Shown: one piece after another, positions 1-11,317 of the stretch
Layout: the number at the start of each line of letters is the position of its first letter
Numbering within the stretch: the first letter of the stretch is position 1
Assembly: GCA_963377175.1 (NCBI GenBank)
Contig: CAUJNA010003068.1
Coordinates: forward strand, 724,501-788,500
Source of the DNA: Effrenium voratum
Taxonomy: Eukaryota > Sar > Dinophyceae > Suessiales > Symbiodiniaceae
Reading direction: 5' to 3'
DNA length: 64,000 nucleotides
The notes under the pieces: generated by a model
The model's database searches: none
What the model was told of the DNA's origin: nothing
Seen by the model: only the letters and a program-made list of their open reading frames with translations
Position numbers and translations under genes: made by a program

Positions 1-805
1 TTTACTCACTGTTGTTTCAACTTGACAACATACGCCACTTGGGCTCAAGCAACAGCCATACATGCTTAGCTTACTGGACCAGCTTGCATTTTCAACAGCT
101 TTGCTTTGCTTCTTCCAGTTTTGCTTTGACTTGCTTGCTTTGCATGACCATGCCTATTGGTTGCACCAACACTGCCTAGCTACGTTCAACTCAGCACACT
201 CAGAGCAGCAACTTGCAGTGACATAAACACGTCCAGTGAGCCGGCCCCATGGTTTACTTTGCTTGGTTGCATGCGCAGACGATCAGCCCTGGCCAAAGGT
301 CAGGCGGCATTGCGGAATCCAACCATACCTTTTCTTCGCGGGCCGTAGCCTTGGTAGGCTTTGTGGCTGGCTTCTTGCTTTGCATATTTTTGCTGGAATG
401 GCTTTCTAGCAGAGTCCGATGAGGAGGCCCAGGCAGGCGGTACTGCCCTTACACCTAGAGTTGCAGCGGTGGAGGGACCGTGACTTAGCTTTTTCTGATA
501 CGGATTCCCCGAGCAGTTTTGTGCTTGTGGAGTCCCCTCAGCGGGACACGTGCAACCAGGCTGTCGAGGCACAGTCGCGCAGGCAGAATCCTGCAAGCTA
601 CAGCCGGGGCCCCACATGGGCCCGCTTCCCCCACCGACCTTTCCCTTGCGAGGGCGGTTGGACACGTTACCGGCATTTGGGGGCCTCCCTGCACCATGCT
701 TTTGCCCCCCACAGACGGACAGGTTCCCCGTTACAGTGGGTCCCTCGGGCACCACGACGGCGGGGGGGTCAACCCCGGCATGGGAAAATCATCCCGCTTC
801 GCACA
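1..805. other. no supported gene
   Basis: Several open frames overlap here on both strands, but none shows a motif and they look like chance openings in GC-rich sequence. A stretch at 31-49 (TACGCCACTTGGGCTCAAG) resembles the 3' part of the dinoflagellate spliced leader, with mismatches; I treat that as weak. Confidence 0.5.
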
Positions 806-2882
806 TCAAGGATTCAGGAACCAGGCCGCATCCGTCCGCTTTGCATGCAGATTCCTGCACGCGCCCCCTACCAATCGCTCGAAACTGACCTTCTTCTCCT
901 CTGATGCCTTTGCACTACTTGGCTGATCGGATGCGATAGGCACATCCCTGCTGCTTCCAGTTTCAGTCTCTGTGTCCACATTAAATCCAAGCTTGCGCGC
1001 AGGCACATCCTGTTTGTACGCAATTGTCAAAATTGTCAAGATCAAAAAAGGGCGCCTGCTGATCTGCAAGCTCGGCAATGGGCTGAGCGTATTTCCGTCT
1101 TGGTCCATAACAAGAGTTGTCCGCATTCGAATATTCTCATTCGGCACGCACATGCTGACATCAAGAAAAGCGTCTGTCTTGCATTTGACCGCAAAACAAC
1201 CATCTGCAATCTGTACCCGTTCTGGACCTACTGCCGCGAGCACATCACCAAGATCACCTGTTTCCACGCGTTCTTCTTGAAGCCAACTGAAATGCGTTTG
1301 TCACCATGCGCAAGCATGTGTTTGCCACCTGCCTTCGTCAAACTCCCGCCTTGACAAGTTTTCCGAAACTGAGGATCGGGCACGTCGCTGGCCCAATCGC
1401 AAAAACCTCCTTGAAACTTGTGTCCCCGAGAGTGACATATGCTTCCCGTGAAGCTGTAATCTTGAGTGTACCGATTGAAGACCAAGCCTCTGGCAAAACG
1501 CTCACGTCCGATCCGCTGCCCAAGATCACCTCGACTTCTCCGGCGCGGCTGCTACCTGACAGCATTCGAACCTCCAGGAATGAATCTGCACAGACGATTT
1601 GAATCGAATTGCAAATACTGCAAGAATCCAAATTGCAATGCCCACATGCAAATGTCCACACATCATCACCGTCATTCGCACTCGTGCTGAAAACCTCAAC
1701 TGTGTCCACAAGAGAAACCTGACGGGTGTCTGAGGCAGATGCAGCGATCACAGATACACATCCGTCTCCGCGATCTCCCGAAAATTCACTGTCGCATTCG
1801 GTGGGCGAAAATATTGTCAAATCAAAAGCTCTGTCATCCGGGTCAAGCTCAATTGTGGGAACAGTTAAAACTCTTCTGACAGTTGCTGTGCTTGAAGCTG
1901 ATCTGTATGTGGTGGGTGAACCAGCTTCAACACTAGAAACACTTGGCGCTGACTGCGTTTTGGGCCGCGTGGTCACATTGGGATGTGTTGTCGACAAGGG
2001 CTGCGGCGGTGGTGGCACATCATGAAACTCATCAGCACGTCTGACATGTTGGTTTGCCTGTTCAGCTTCCACTTGTAACAATCTCTCTTCCAATGACCTT
2101 TCTGCTATTGCTAGCGACCTTGTCGCCGCCTTTCTGGTTGTCGTAACCAGGAGTCTGCTGACTGTTGTTGTCGTATTTGCCTTTACCTTGCTGCCCTTGC
2201 TGGCAATTTGCCTTTGCCGCCTTTGTCAGAACCTTTCTGACCCTTCTTGCCTTTTCCTTTTCCCTTTCTGCGCTTGTGTCACCAAGGTCAAAACTCTTCA
2301 AGAGGGGCTCCTGCCAACGGGTCTGCGCGCTGTCCCAACAAAAACCAAATTGCGAAAATCGTTGTAAGAACTTGTATCCGTAACCACCAGGTTTGTACGC
2401 TGTCGCAACTGACCACTCAAACATCCAAGCAATGTTGCCAATTTCAAATTTGCATCCATGGGCTGTCCAAGTTCCTCATACTCAGTCATGGCTGTTTCCA
2501 AGCGTACAACTTGCGCCATAAGTCCAGTTCTCATGTCAAATTGTGGCCAGCTGTTCAAAGTCTGCAACAACGCCAAAGTTCTGCTGCGGGAAGAGGGAAG
2601 GAGGTCCTGACGCAAACGTCTATAACCTTCGTATCCATTCTGAGATTCAACTGCTTTCAGAACCTGTTTGCCTTTCTCATGCAACAAACTTGCAAGCACT
2701 GAAAATAGAAGCACACTGCGATGTCGAAAAAGACCACGCCAAGGGATGTTTCTCGGGAGTGCGCATAGTGACGAATTTGCCGCGCCGGACCCTTTTGCTC
2801 CAGTTCCACACAGTAGGCTAAGTGGACGTGTCACGGATACCTTTATTAGAATGGGAGCCCTTGAAGTGAAGTGCGTTTGCAT
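806..2882 (-). pseudogene. LTR retroelement gag-protease remnant
   Basis: Four minus-strand frames follow one another right to left. 2298-2882 holds a helical Gag-like core (motifs QNGYEGYRRL and LLGCLSGQLRQR, typical of LTR-element Gag). 2062-2424 is a basic Gln/Lys-rich linker starting with the end of the same domain (SAQTRWQEPL). 1338-2093 holds a retropepsin-like core, GSGSDVSVLP followed by a hydrophobic strand; an active enzyme would have Asp at the first position, so the catalytic Asp appears lost. 806-1267 continues in another frame with beta-rich sequence. No integrase or RT follows, and no LTR is visible. I infer an inactive 5' fragment of an LTR element, a different lineage from the copia element at 10-16 kb. 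The main uncertainty is where the frame changes occur. Confidence 0.6.
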
Positions 2883-3384
2883 ATATGGTTTTTACGCTAA
2901 GGCAGACAACCAGGATTTGAAAAACAGAATAGTCTTGAGTTGGGCTTAGAGTCAGCTGCGGCTTCCTCAGGCTCCGTCCTCATTGCGGGAGATTTTACTT
3001 TCAGACCGACTGACCATGTGTGGTGGCCTCACTTTCATGAAAAAGGTTTCACTGACCTTTGAAATGATGAAGCACAGGGACCCTACCGGAAACTAGTTCA
3101 CTTGCAGAGGCGCAACGTCCAATGATACCATTTAGTGAAAGGACCGTAGCACGTTTCTTCGGCACTGCAATGGTTGACCACTCATACGGCTTTGAAAGCC
3201 ACTCTCCTTTCGTGCGCAAGTTCCGGTGTCCTACGAGTGTTGGACGCTCCCAGATACTTGGGATACATTTCAGATTACGACCGATGAAATGGAGCATCAC
3301 TATGCTCACGACACCAGTGGTGCCCTTCCGTAAGCACTACCCAGGCACTGCAGTCTTGGGCTACTGGTGTGGAAGACGCCGTTG
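2836..3384 (+). pseudogene. LINE-type endonuclease (EEP fold) fragment
   Basis: Two broken plus-strand frames show the pattern of an exonuclease-endonuclease-phosphatase domain from a non-LTR retrotransposon. The first (to 2949) has KCVCIYGFYAKAD, matching the strand before the catalytic core. The frame then shifts into SGSVLIAGDFTFRPTDH and EKGFTDL, where IAGDF.xRP is the conserved catalytic Asp block (Asn replaced by Thr). A third piece at 3122-3384 has TVARFFGTAMVDHSYGF, the region that normally precedes the final Ser-Asp-His. No reverse transcriptase follows. This is a truncated and frame-broken scrap, perhaps of the same family as the fragment at 33-34 kb. Confidence 0.6.
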
Positions 3385-5506
3385 ATCGGGTATTGCATGC
3401 CAGACATCTTGCCGCGGACTCTGGAGCAGTGAGTCATCCTTAAGACTTCCTCGTAAGTGTCGGGGAAGATGTGTAAAGCCACCTACCTCTAGCCGAGCCC
3501 CTCATAAAGGCCCTCGGAGCGATCGTACTTACAACCCACCCAGCAACGCGTGACGTGACTGCAACCCTTATAACGAGGCAGGTACGCCGAGTGGCTTACT
3601 AGGATGCCTAATAGATATTTTGAAGCCTGATGGCAGTCCATCTAAAAGGTCTCAGGAGATGGTGAACCCCCTTTTTTCATCACCGCAAACACGCCGTAGA
3701 TTCCTGTTCGGCAAACCTTCCCGCCGCGCCAAAACTCTGTAGAGTTCTCCTAGGCCCAGCGACAACATGTTCCTAAGGCAAGCTAGCACGAGCACCTTTT
3801 GACACTGGCAGTGGGTGTGTGGTCTTTCCAAAGCAAAGCAAAGCAGACCACAACCGTTCCCCAAAATAGCATCATCTCCGTTGGGCCATGTTTCACATGG
3901 CTGAAAAAGCGTAAATGCGAACCATCAAGGTTCATGCAGGCAAAGCGTTCCTTGCTCGTGAGCCGACTGGGCGCCAGGGGCGATTGCTGCCTTGCATTTT
4001 GCCCAAAGCGAAAGAAGGCTGGCGATAGTCCGGTTGGCCTGCAGTTCACCCTCCGGAACCCCGGCCTCTGTCAGTGTGTCCGACAGGTCATTCACATCGG
4101 TGCAGATGAAAGCAAACAACGCAATGTTCCAATCTGCTGGCAATACATCAAGGGACATTGCATGACTTGGCCAGGTCCGCAAACTGCTGGTCCGGAAAAT
4201 ACGTGGTTGGTATTACAGCTGGAGGGTTCGGTGCACAGCGTCCCACGGCACGTCACCTTGCCCTCTTGACACATTCGGCCCCCCAAATGGCCAGGAGGCG
4301 GTTGCCCAACGCCTTCCCCTCCTTGAGGTGGTTGCCCAACATCTCTACCTGGCCATGGTTCGTGTCGATGTGAACCTGCTTTGCTTTGGCTCGCAGCCAT
4401 GCAACAAAAGTCACACGCATTGTGACTTGAAGAAACATATGCTCAGTCACGCGCATCGTGACTACCATGTAAAAGCATATGCTTTCTCAGTCTGACGCTT
4501 TCAGACTCTACTTTTTTTGCTTTTGCCCCTTTCCCTTTCGCCTGGGCTTTGTGATTTTTCTTGCCCTCACGGCCTGTCTGCATAGTTAGGGCTCCGGTTT
4601 TTTCTTTTCCTTTTTTCCCTGGCAAATACTTCCTCGACTTCGTCGTGGCGGATATTCAGGCGGGAGCCGAACCCGTGTAAACGTTGTAAGGGAGAAGGAA
4701 TAATAGTTACAACAGTGGTTCTGACAAATGCAGCGCAAGCGAAGTGTTTTCCGTTCTCAATGCCAATCACGTATGAACGCAGCTACACATCAGATCTTGA
4801 ACCTCAATTGTGTCTTGAGCCAAATGGCGATCAATGGAACTCGGTAAGCAACACTAACACAGACCTCAGAACTGCTTCCCAATTTAGGCCGGGGCCTAGA
4901 AATTTTAACATCCCCCATTTGGGTCGCATTGTTCATCATGCGGTCCAAACACCACAAAACGTTCCACTGGCCACGGCTGCAGCTACGAAATCGTGTCGTG
5001 CACTCTTTTACTTGCTATCGCTACACCGTTCATTCATTGTGAAACGTGCCGGGTTCGATTGTATGAAAAATGAAACATGCATCCACCAATCGAAGCGCAT
5101 TCCCATATGCAGGTGTATACAATACACTATTGTCACGTCATTTGACCACCATTGAACATCCCAGCTGCCGCATTTGCGCATCGCGCAGCCGTCATCCATA
5201 GAAAATGGGTTGGCCATAAAAGTCCAACAGAGGCGCCTGCTCGTAAGCAATCTGCATACCACCGGCAAAGAAATATCGGTGAGCAATCAATGCAAATCAT
5301 AGCCATTCCAGATACCATGAACAATATATATATAATGAAAAGGAAATCATCCATGAGGAAATAGTTCCATCCATGAATATCCAGAATGTCATAGTCGTCG
5401 GAATATGTAAACATATACACATCCATTCATCTTGGACGCATGAAATCATATCATGATGTAAAGTCGTTCCATCACAATGACGTTGATGAGACGCAAGCAA
5501 CGGATG
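3385..5506. other. non-coding stretch, no supported gene
   Basis: Short open frames on both strands lack motifs. A lysine-rich frame at 4443-4625 (minus) is low-complexity and I do not call it. The only recognisable item is a spliced-leader-like site at 4814-4828. Confidence 0.5.
4814..4828 (-). other. possible relict of the dinoflagellate spliced leader
   Basis: On the minus strand this reads GCCATTTGGCTCAAG. That matches the 3' two thirds of the dinoflagellate spliced leader with one T missing from its run of four. Relict leaders are known in dinoflagellates where trans-spliced mRNAs were copied back into the genome. No retroposed gene is visible downstream on the minus strand, so a chance match is possible. 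Confidence 0.4.
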
Positions 5507-5543
5507 GGGACTAACCCACATCGTGCCGCAATCAACATCTGCA

Positions 5544-7013
5544 TCACGCATACCTGTCCCCAATGGACAGTCGGTGAGTGCGTCGACGGAACTCCTCGTC
5601 CAAGTTCTTCTGAGCTTCTCGCGCCCGGACACACTTCTTGTTATGATCTTCTGGTAGCCAATGCCCTTTACGAAGGCACCAATCCAGCAGAGGTGTGTCG
5701 CATTTATTCGGGTCGATGGCCGCAATAATGGCGCTCACATTGACCGAATAACCATATTTGCCAAGGTTCAGGCCATCCCTCACGAATGATATATACTTAC
5801 AGTTGAAAGCCAGTGAAAAGCATCTGAAAATAATATCACCCACCGGGCGCACGCGGTCCTTGACCAGGAGCTTCATTTCGTCCTTGGTGACGTCGAGGAT
5901 CCTCGCTGCAATCCACAGCTTGTAGAATGTATATAGTCCCTCGCATTTGCACACCATCATACGAATGTATTCTTCGCGCTCCTCAACCGATCGGAAGACC
6001 CTTGTCCGAACATTCTCTGGTTGAGAAATCTTCAGTACCGTCGATGGCAAAAGGATCCCTTCCTGATCGCGCTCAGTCATGTTGGGGTATCTCTTGAAGT
6101 CGTTGTGGTAAGGGCAGCCCGGCCTCCCCTCGAGTCCGGCATTCAACGTTCTCTCCTCACCACCCTCGAACATCCCCCACATCTTGGACATCTGCAGTGC
6201 GATGAATCCCGCCATGTATTGAGCCTCGCGCGGCTCATCAAGGCAAATCGCCATCCGCTGGGAATTTATGATATCCCGTGATGCCAGCCAACCGCCATCT
6301 TCCTCTTCAGACATGTAGCCGGATGTATATCCTTGTGTGTCCATGTCGTCTTCTTCGTCATCCTCCTCCTGTGCTGTCGCATCATGGTTGGCTTCTTCTT
6401 GTGCGCGCCTGGCATCACCCGAGACATTGGGCTTTTGGTTGTCCTCATCGTCGTCGGAGTTGATGTGGATGTAGAACCTCCCGGCGGAGATCAGTTGCGC
6501 TTCACATTCCAGGCATAAGCAGAAGCATGTGGGGATTGCGGTCGCACATGACGGACATATCCGGCACCTCAGTCCTTCCCATGTCTCGTCATTCAGTATG
6601 ACGACTTTGCTGACTTCGTCCCTGACCTCGTTGACCTGTGCATCGAACTCTTCCATCTTGTTGTCCCGATAAAGTTCGCATGCACGATCAACCATGTCCT
6701 TGATGTAGTGCAGATTATCGGCACCTGCCTCGGTCTCAGGCATCCTCTCGTTGATCTTTGCGACGTTCTGGAGGAACATCGCAGCCGACTCTTGGGATGA
6801 GTTGACGAAACCAGGACAGATCTCGTTCTCCACACATTTCGAGTACGCTCTCTTGATGGGGCTTTTCCCTCCGTTGCTTTTGCCAATCCAAATGGACTTG
6901 ACCTCATAGAACGGGATCACGTCAAAGACCATGAATGTCCCATTTGCCGCGACTCCAGCCATACCGCGCGAGGGTTGCACTGGGAATGTAGATGATCGCA
7001 ATCGGATCCCCAT
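5544..7013 (-). CDS. unrecognised acidic, Cys-containing protein (block ORF 4)
   Basis: A long minus-strand frame of 489 codons; I do not recognise the family. The N-terminal part carries ANGTFMVFDVIPFYEVKSIW, then a helical stretch. A CxxC pair (CRICPSC) with a later CLCLEC suggests a zinc-binding site near residues 150-175. A strongly acidic stretch (DDDEDN, EEDDEEDDMD) spans about 185-230. The C-terminal half is mixed helical with VGDIIFRCFSLAFNCKYISF. The true start is uncertain: the homologous-looking part begins near residue 20 and probably continues the preceding ORF after a frame break near 7020-7090. It is the last of four consecutive minus-strand ORFs. Confidence 0.5.
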   Translation of the reverse strand: MGIRLRSSTFPVQPSRGMAGVAANGTFMVFDVIPFYEVKSIWIGKSNGGKSPIKRAYSKCVENEICPGFVNSSQESAAMFLQNVAKINERMPETEAGADNLHYIKDMVDRACELYRDNKMEEFDAQVNEVRDEVSKVVILNDETWEGLRCRICPSCATAIPTCFCLCLECEAQLISAGRFYIHINSDDDEDNQKPNVSGDARRAQEEANHDATAQEEDDEEDDMDTQGYTSGYMSEEEDGGWLASRDIINSQRMAICLDEPREAQYMAGFIALQMSKMWGMFEGGEERTLNAGLEGRPGCPYHNDFKRYPNMTERDQEGILLPSTVLKISQPENVRTRVFRSVEEREEYIRMMVCKCEGLYTFYKLWIAARILDVTKDEMKLLVKDRVRPVGDIIFRCFSLAFNCKYISFVRDGLNLGKYGYSVNVSAIIAAIDPNKCDTPLLDWCLRKGHWLPEDHNKKCVRAREAQKNLDEEFRRRTHRLSIGDRYA

Positions 7014-7519
7014 TCCTTACGTTCCGTAGCGTCACCTTCGTTGCTACGTTCATCCCATCCCATGGAGCAAATGGGGACTAACCCACAGCGTACGATGCTT
7101 GGCAGGTTTTCCACAAACACGTTGCTTGGTGCGATCACATCGATGGATTTCTCCACCAACAATCGCTTCAGGAGGAAATGTTGCAGGTTCGAGCTCCCAG
7201 GGATCTTGTAGTTCTTACCTGTGAGCGCGTGAGCTACGCGCCACAGGCGATCATTCTCGGTCACCAACGCGCCTGCCGCCTTGCAGATCTCGCTGACCTT
7301 GTTGGCGATCGTCCCCAAGTCCCCTCTTCCTCCATGGAAAGCTACATCGCGGTTCACGCACACCACGACCAGGCCCTTGCATGTGTTGACGAGGTCGGAT
7401 ATCGCCTTTTGCAAGGAGTCAATGATGGGATTGGCGGTCACCTGCCACCCACACCCTCTCACGCACACCCAATCATAGAGCGACATCCAAATGTGCACCG
7501 ACACAGGTGAGTCATCCAT
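6917..7519 (-). CDS. unrecognised protein (block ORF 3), C-terminus frame-broken
   Basis: The first 145 or so codons look like real protein: a helical region (IIDSLQKAISDLVNTCKG), a glycine-containing turn and VENLPSIVRC. After that (from about 7086 leftward) the frame runs through a GGGTTAGTCCC motif and then reads unconvincing sequence, while the next ORF takes over in another frame. ORF 3 and ORF 4 were probably one protein, or are separated by a retained intron; a GTGGG...CAG interval at about 7086-6985 on the minus strand would fit an intron. The start at 7519 is the first ATG after the stop of ORF 2, 12 bases away. Confidence 0.4.
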   Translation of the reverse strand: MDDSPVSVHIWMSLYDWVCVRGCGWQVTANPIIDSLQKAISDLVNTCKGLVVVCVNRDVAFHGGRGDLGTIANKVSEICKAAGALVTENDRLWRVAHALTGKNYKIPGSSNLQHFLLKRLLVEKSIDVIAPSNVFVENLPSIVRCGLVPICSMGWDERSNEGDATERKEWGSDCDHLHSQCNPRAVWLESRQMGHSWSLT

Positions 7520-7531
7520 GTCTCGCCTCCG

Positions 7532-8224
7532 TCACTCGACAATGAGCTTTTCCAGCTTCTGCAAACGGGAGATAATACTCAACGTATCATTGGGCGAGGA
7601 GACTTGCTCACTCGACCCATAGTATGATCTCTCTTTGATATTTGTCCACCCCTGTTCGTTGACCATCATTTGGAAGGTCTTCGTGCTCCCTTTCGAGTTG
7701 ACGGCCCTCAGGGGCCAGTCCAGGACCAAGAAGCTCTTCTTCTGGATCATCATATCGCGAATCGTTGCCTCTCCAACGGGGCCCCTTTTCTGCTTCTTGA
7801 TAATCCGGTTCAACTGTCCAGGTGCGTTGTCCGGGTTCTTCTCCGCCTGGATCAACGCGTTGATGGCTTTGGCGCCCGGAAGGCGTCCAGTAATCAAGCA
7901 TCCTGTTTGGGCACACATGAAAGCATACAGCTGAAGCCATGCCGCATTCCCCTTCCCAACATAGGAAAGAATAATCTTCTCCGCGCTGGTCCCTCGAAAT
8001 GCAATAGCGAAGAGGTCAGGCATCTCAGCATACACTCCCAATAAGTCGCGTTCTTCCCTTCTGCAAGACACGGCCCAAATACAGTTTGTATGATTGGGTA
8101 CCCTGTATTGTTGTCTATGTTGAACTTCAATTTGACAGTCGCGCCGCTCAGAGTAATACCCCCTTCGAATGAGGTGTATGTGTCGTGTCCAGCAGTTGGG
8201 TTGATGATTGTCCATCTGTCATCA
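7532..8224 (-). CDS. unrecognised protein (block ORF 2)
   Basis: About 230 codons in two frames. The N-terminal strand-rich part (WTIINPTAGHDTYTSFEGGI, then NNTGYPIIQTVFGPCL) is read in the frame open from 8334 to 7894. Near 8050 the frame changes to the one ending at 7532, with PDLFAIAFRGT, KIILSYVGKGNAAWLQLYAF and a basic region before the stop. The sequence ends in a coiled-coil-like tail (LSIISRLQKLEKLIVE). The mix of a beta-rich start, a helical core and a coiled-coil tail resembles viral nucleocapsid or coat proteins in style only; I cannot name a family. It overlaps the stop of ORF 1 at a run of TGATGATGA. Confidence 0.45.
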
Positions 8225-9783
8225 TCACCACCGGAGCATGCGGAAAATGGAGTCGATGATCTCGTTGTCGATCTTAACGGCATCGCTAGCATGCGACCCC
8301 CCGCTTGACGCTCCCTGCTGGGGGGCTGGCCCACCAGAGGTTTGGCTCCTTTGCCCGGAGCTTGACGCTGACTTCTGCTGTCGCTCCGTCTTCTGCGGCG
8401 GTTCCGTCTTCGATGAGCCCATCACCCACCACGTCGGCTCCTCTCCGATCACAAAGTCCTCGGGGTACCTATCCAGCTCCCTCTCGGCTTCGTGAATGGT
8501 GCAGTAGTGGTTCTGGTAGAAGTCGATCATGACGTCCTTCTCGGCTTTCTTTTCGATCTCCTTCAGCCAGCTTACCCACTTGCGCCGATCTTGGTTCTCA
8601 GCGGCCCTGTCAGCCGCGTGTGGTGCCAAACTGATGGAGTTGATGTTCATCGCAGGCAGCTTTGATTCGTAGATCATGTCGATGCACCACAGGAAGTTCC
8701 TGGCGCACTCGACCTCTCGATAGAGTTCCTTCAGCTCATTCTTGTCTTGACGGAAATAAGCTGTGTACGACTGATCCCTAGCATGCCTTTCACCGAGCAA
8801 TGGCTGCAACCTCCTCATGATGAAGGAAACGCACATAAGTGAGTTGATTGCCCCGATGCACGCGTCAGAGATGTCACTGGGGGTTGACCCACAGATCATC
8901 CAGCGCAAAAGATTGTGCTGGCTGGCTTCTTCATCTCTTCTCAGCGCATATGCGAGGTTCTTCATCGATGCATGCAGCTCATTCTGGTAGATCAACCCAA
9001 GGTCCCAATTCTTCTGGTAGTCGTCCTTTGCGCCACGACCGTAGAAGTCGAGCTTGGGGGCCTTGATCACGCTCAACGTGAATACTTTCCCCCAGCTTCG
9101 ATCTCTGAATTTCGAAATTCTCCGATCGTGCCTCTCAAACTCCGCAGTTGTCTGGAACTCCTCGGAGCTCCTCCACCTTCTCGACGACGAGGCTCTAGTT
9201 GGCTCATCGCTGATGAACTCTTTGTATACCTCCCCGACCTGGGTGTCCTGGTGGAATGCTGCTTTGAACGACCGTTCCTCGTTGTCTTCGGCCACACCTG
9301 ATGCGAGATCCCAGATGTCCGTGATTGATCTCAGCATATCTGTCCCTTCTATGCAGTACTTGGTGACGTTGAGCAATTCAGGGTTCTTCTCTAGCAGCGA
9401 TGCCTCACCGCAAAGCTGGTTCAGCGCCGCCACGATCTTCTTCCCCTTGCTACAGAATTCCCTCCAACCAAGCATACATTCGTCAGCAGACAGTTGTCCG
9501 AAAACTCTAATGCAACCCTCATGGATTGCCCTTCTCCTTTCATCATTCCGCGGCACTTGGCAGAATAATACGCTGAGTAGGCATAGATAGCAGGGACGCC
9601 AATGTCCTCGATCCACTTTATGCACATGCCCAGGTCGCTGCCCATCTCCATTCTCTTGGGGATTCTTCTGCCCTCCTCTATGGCGTTCTTCACGAGGTTC
9701 CCCAAGATTGCCGCTTGTCTGGACTTCCCAACAGGCACGCAGAAGAACTCATTCGTATTGACGACGGTCGGATTGGCAGTCAT
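8225..9783 (-). CDS. unrecognised protein (block ORF 1), one frame break
   Basis: About 515 codons. The likely start is the ATG at 9783 (MTANPTVVNTNEFF). The N-terminal 80 residues lie in the frame that is also open upstream into the methyltransferase ORF; near 9530 the reading changes to the frame ending at 8225. The protein is largely helical, with many charged residues and a Ser/Gln/Pro-rich linker near the C-terminus (QKSASSSGQRSQ). No catalytic motif is seen. It is followed directly by ORF 2 in the same direction. Together the four ORFs could be viral genes copied into the genome, or extra genes of the neighbouring retroelement; the sequence does not decide. Confidence 0.5.
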
Positions 9784-9969
9784 CTTGATGATGTTCTCCA
9801 GAACCGGGAAAACCCAAAATAAGCAGCTGCAAATAAAGCCACGGAAGTGTCCCAATACGAGCCCAGTTTCTGATTGAGGTGATGAACTGGTCCAACTCCT
9901 CTCCGAAACTTGGGGTTCGGGACTGGCCCAGCTCCCCGTTGGCACCAGAGGTTCGGGACTAACCCAGCT

Positions 9970-11289
9970 CCTCGGTGGTACAGTCGGGGTGGTGTAAATT
10001 TCACACGCAGTAGCTTGATGCTTCCGCGATCTCCCTCGCGTAATACAAGCAAGAGCGAGTTTCAATGGTGCCGGCTGGAGGCACTTTGCTCGAGCACGAA
10101 AACGGCGGAGGATCACACCCACAATTAACGACGTGTACAACTGGGTTTCTTTGGTTTCACGACCGGCACAAGGTCCATGCTCATGATTTCCATTGCATTT
10201 CTTAGACAACGAGCTACCAAGGTCAAAGTTCCATGAAACAACTCTCCATGGCTTCTTGATTGGCATGGGTTTCTTAGCATACCTTTGCTTCAAGCCATAG
10301 CGACACCCATCAAACTCATGACTAATGCCATCATGAACAACCTCATGCAATCTCTCATCCTTCCAGTAATCACAACTTCCAGGCAACTCAAACAAAATAG
10401 CAGCTCGTTTCGTCATGGCATGCCGTTTGATTTCAACGAACCGTTCAAACAATCTCCAAAATTCCCTTTGTTTGGCCTCGATTTTCTCTGCGGTGTCAAT
10501 TCCGCGAGTCTTGTTGAGGCGTGCCCATGATGATCCCCCCGTGCAAGGCCCGGCGAAGAACAACAAATCGGAAGGTTTGGTAAGCACATGTCTGGCGATT
10601 CTCCCCCCGTACTCGCTCAGTAAGTCATCGACCAGAGTTATGGCGACGACCTTGCGGCGGGCAAGGGCAGTGAACCAGTTACGCGGTTCGGAACATGCCA
10701 TCAGCACAATGGGCCGAGCCAAGTCAACACTGTATAAAGTGACGACTGCGCGAGTTCTCATACCAGGAAGCGAGACATGCGCCGGAGCGCGAAGCACACC
10801 ACCGTCATGTTTAACCATCGCGAGTTCAATACCCGGCGCTAACTGTGGTTTGTGCTTCACCGCAATGCGATACGGAACAAAACAACGACCAGGGACAAGC
10901 TGCTCGTGATTGATACGCAGACAACGCATGAGCAGCTTCAACCGGAGCAAAGTTTCCAAAGCAAGGTCGTTGACACATTTTAATTCTATGCGCTCGTTCG
11001 ACAGTTCTTCAACGAATGCGGCCAGCACGGACTGCATGTCAACATCCCCGGACCCGACGTGAATTGGTCGTGGTCGTGGAGATCGTTCCCGCGCCGGTGC
11101 AGCGACCGGTACGGGATGAAACTGCCAAACTGCGCGTTCAACCCATCCATCAATCCGCGCACACTGCAACCCAGGGTCAACCCTATCCTCGACCTTGAGC
11201 CATGACCCGTTCCTCAGAAACCAAGTGGAACGAAGCCACTTGCTCCCGAACGGTGTCATAACCGCGAGTGGAGGTTTCACACGCATCAA
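9970..11289 (-). CDS. methyltransferase-like ORF downstream of copia RT
   Basis: The frame opens at 11289, 29 bases after the RNase H stop, and stays open to 9421. The methyltransferase-like part covers roughly the first 430 residues. Candidate motifs are LLFFAGPCTGGSSW, with Pro-Cys in the position of the catalytic loop of C5-methyltransferases, and ILFELPGSCDYW, resembling the Glu-containing strand after it. A Gly-rich SAM-binding loop is not obvious. The rest is a Pro/Ser linker running in frame into block ORF 1. Capture of methyltransferases by dinoflagellate copia elements is established; assignment of this ORF to that group is inference. Confidence 0.55.
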
Positions 11290-11317
11290 TCTGGGTCCCT
11301 TGGCAACGACAACCGGA

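Noticed and set aside
4443..4625. Small Lys-rich minus-strand frame
   Set aside because: Low complexity, no neighbouring gene, no motif.
5041..5075. Possible tRNA T-arm (GGGTTCGATTG)
   Set aside because: No acceptor, D or anticodon arms could be folded around it.
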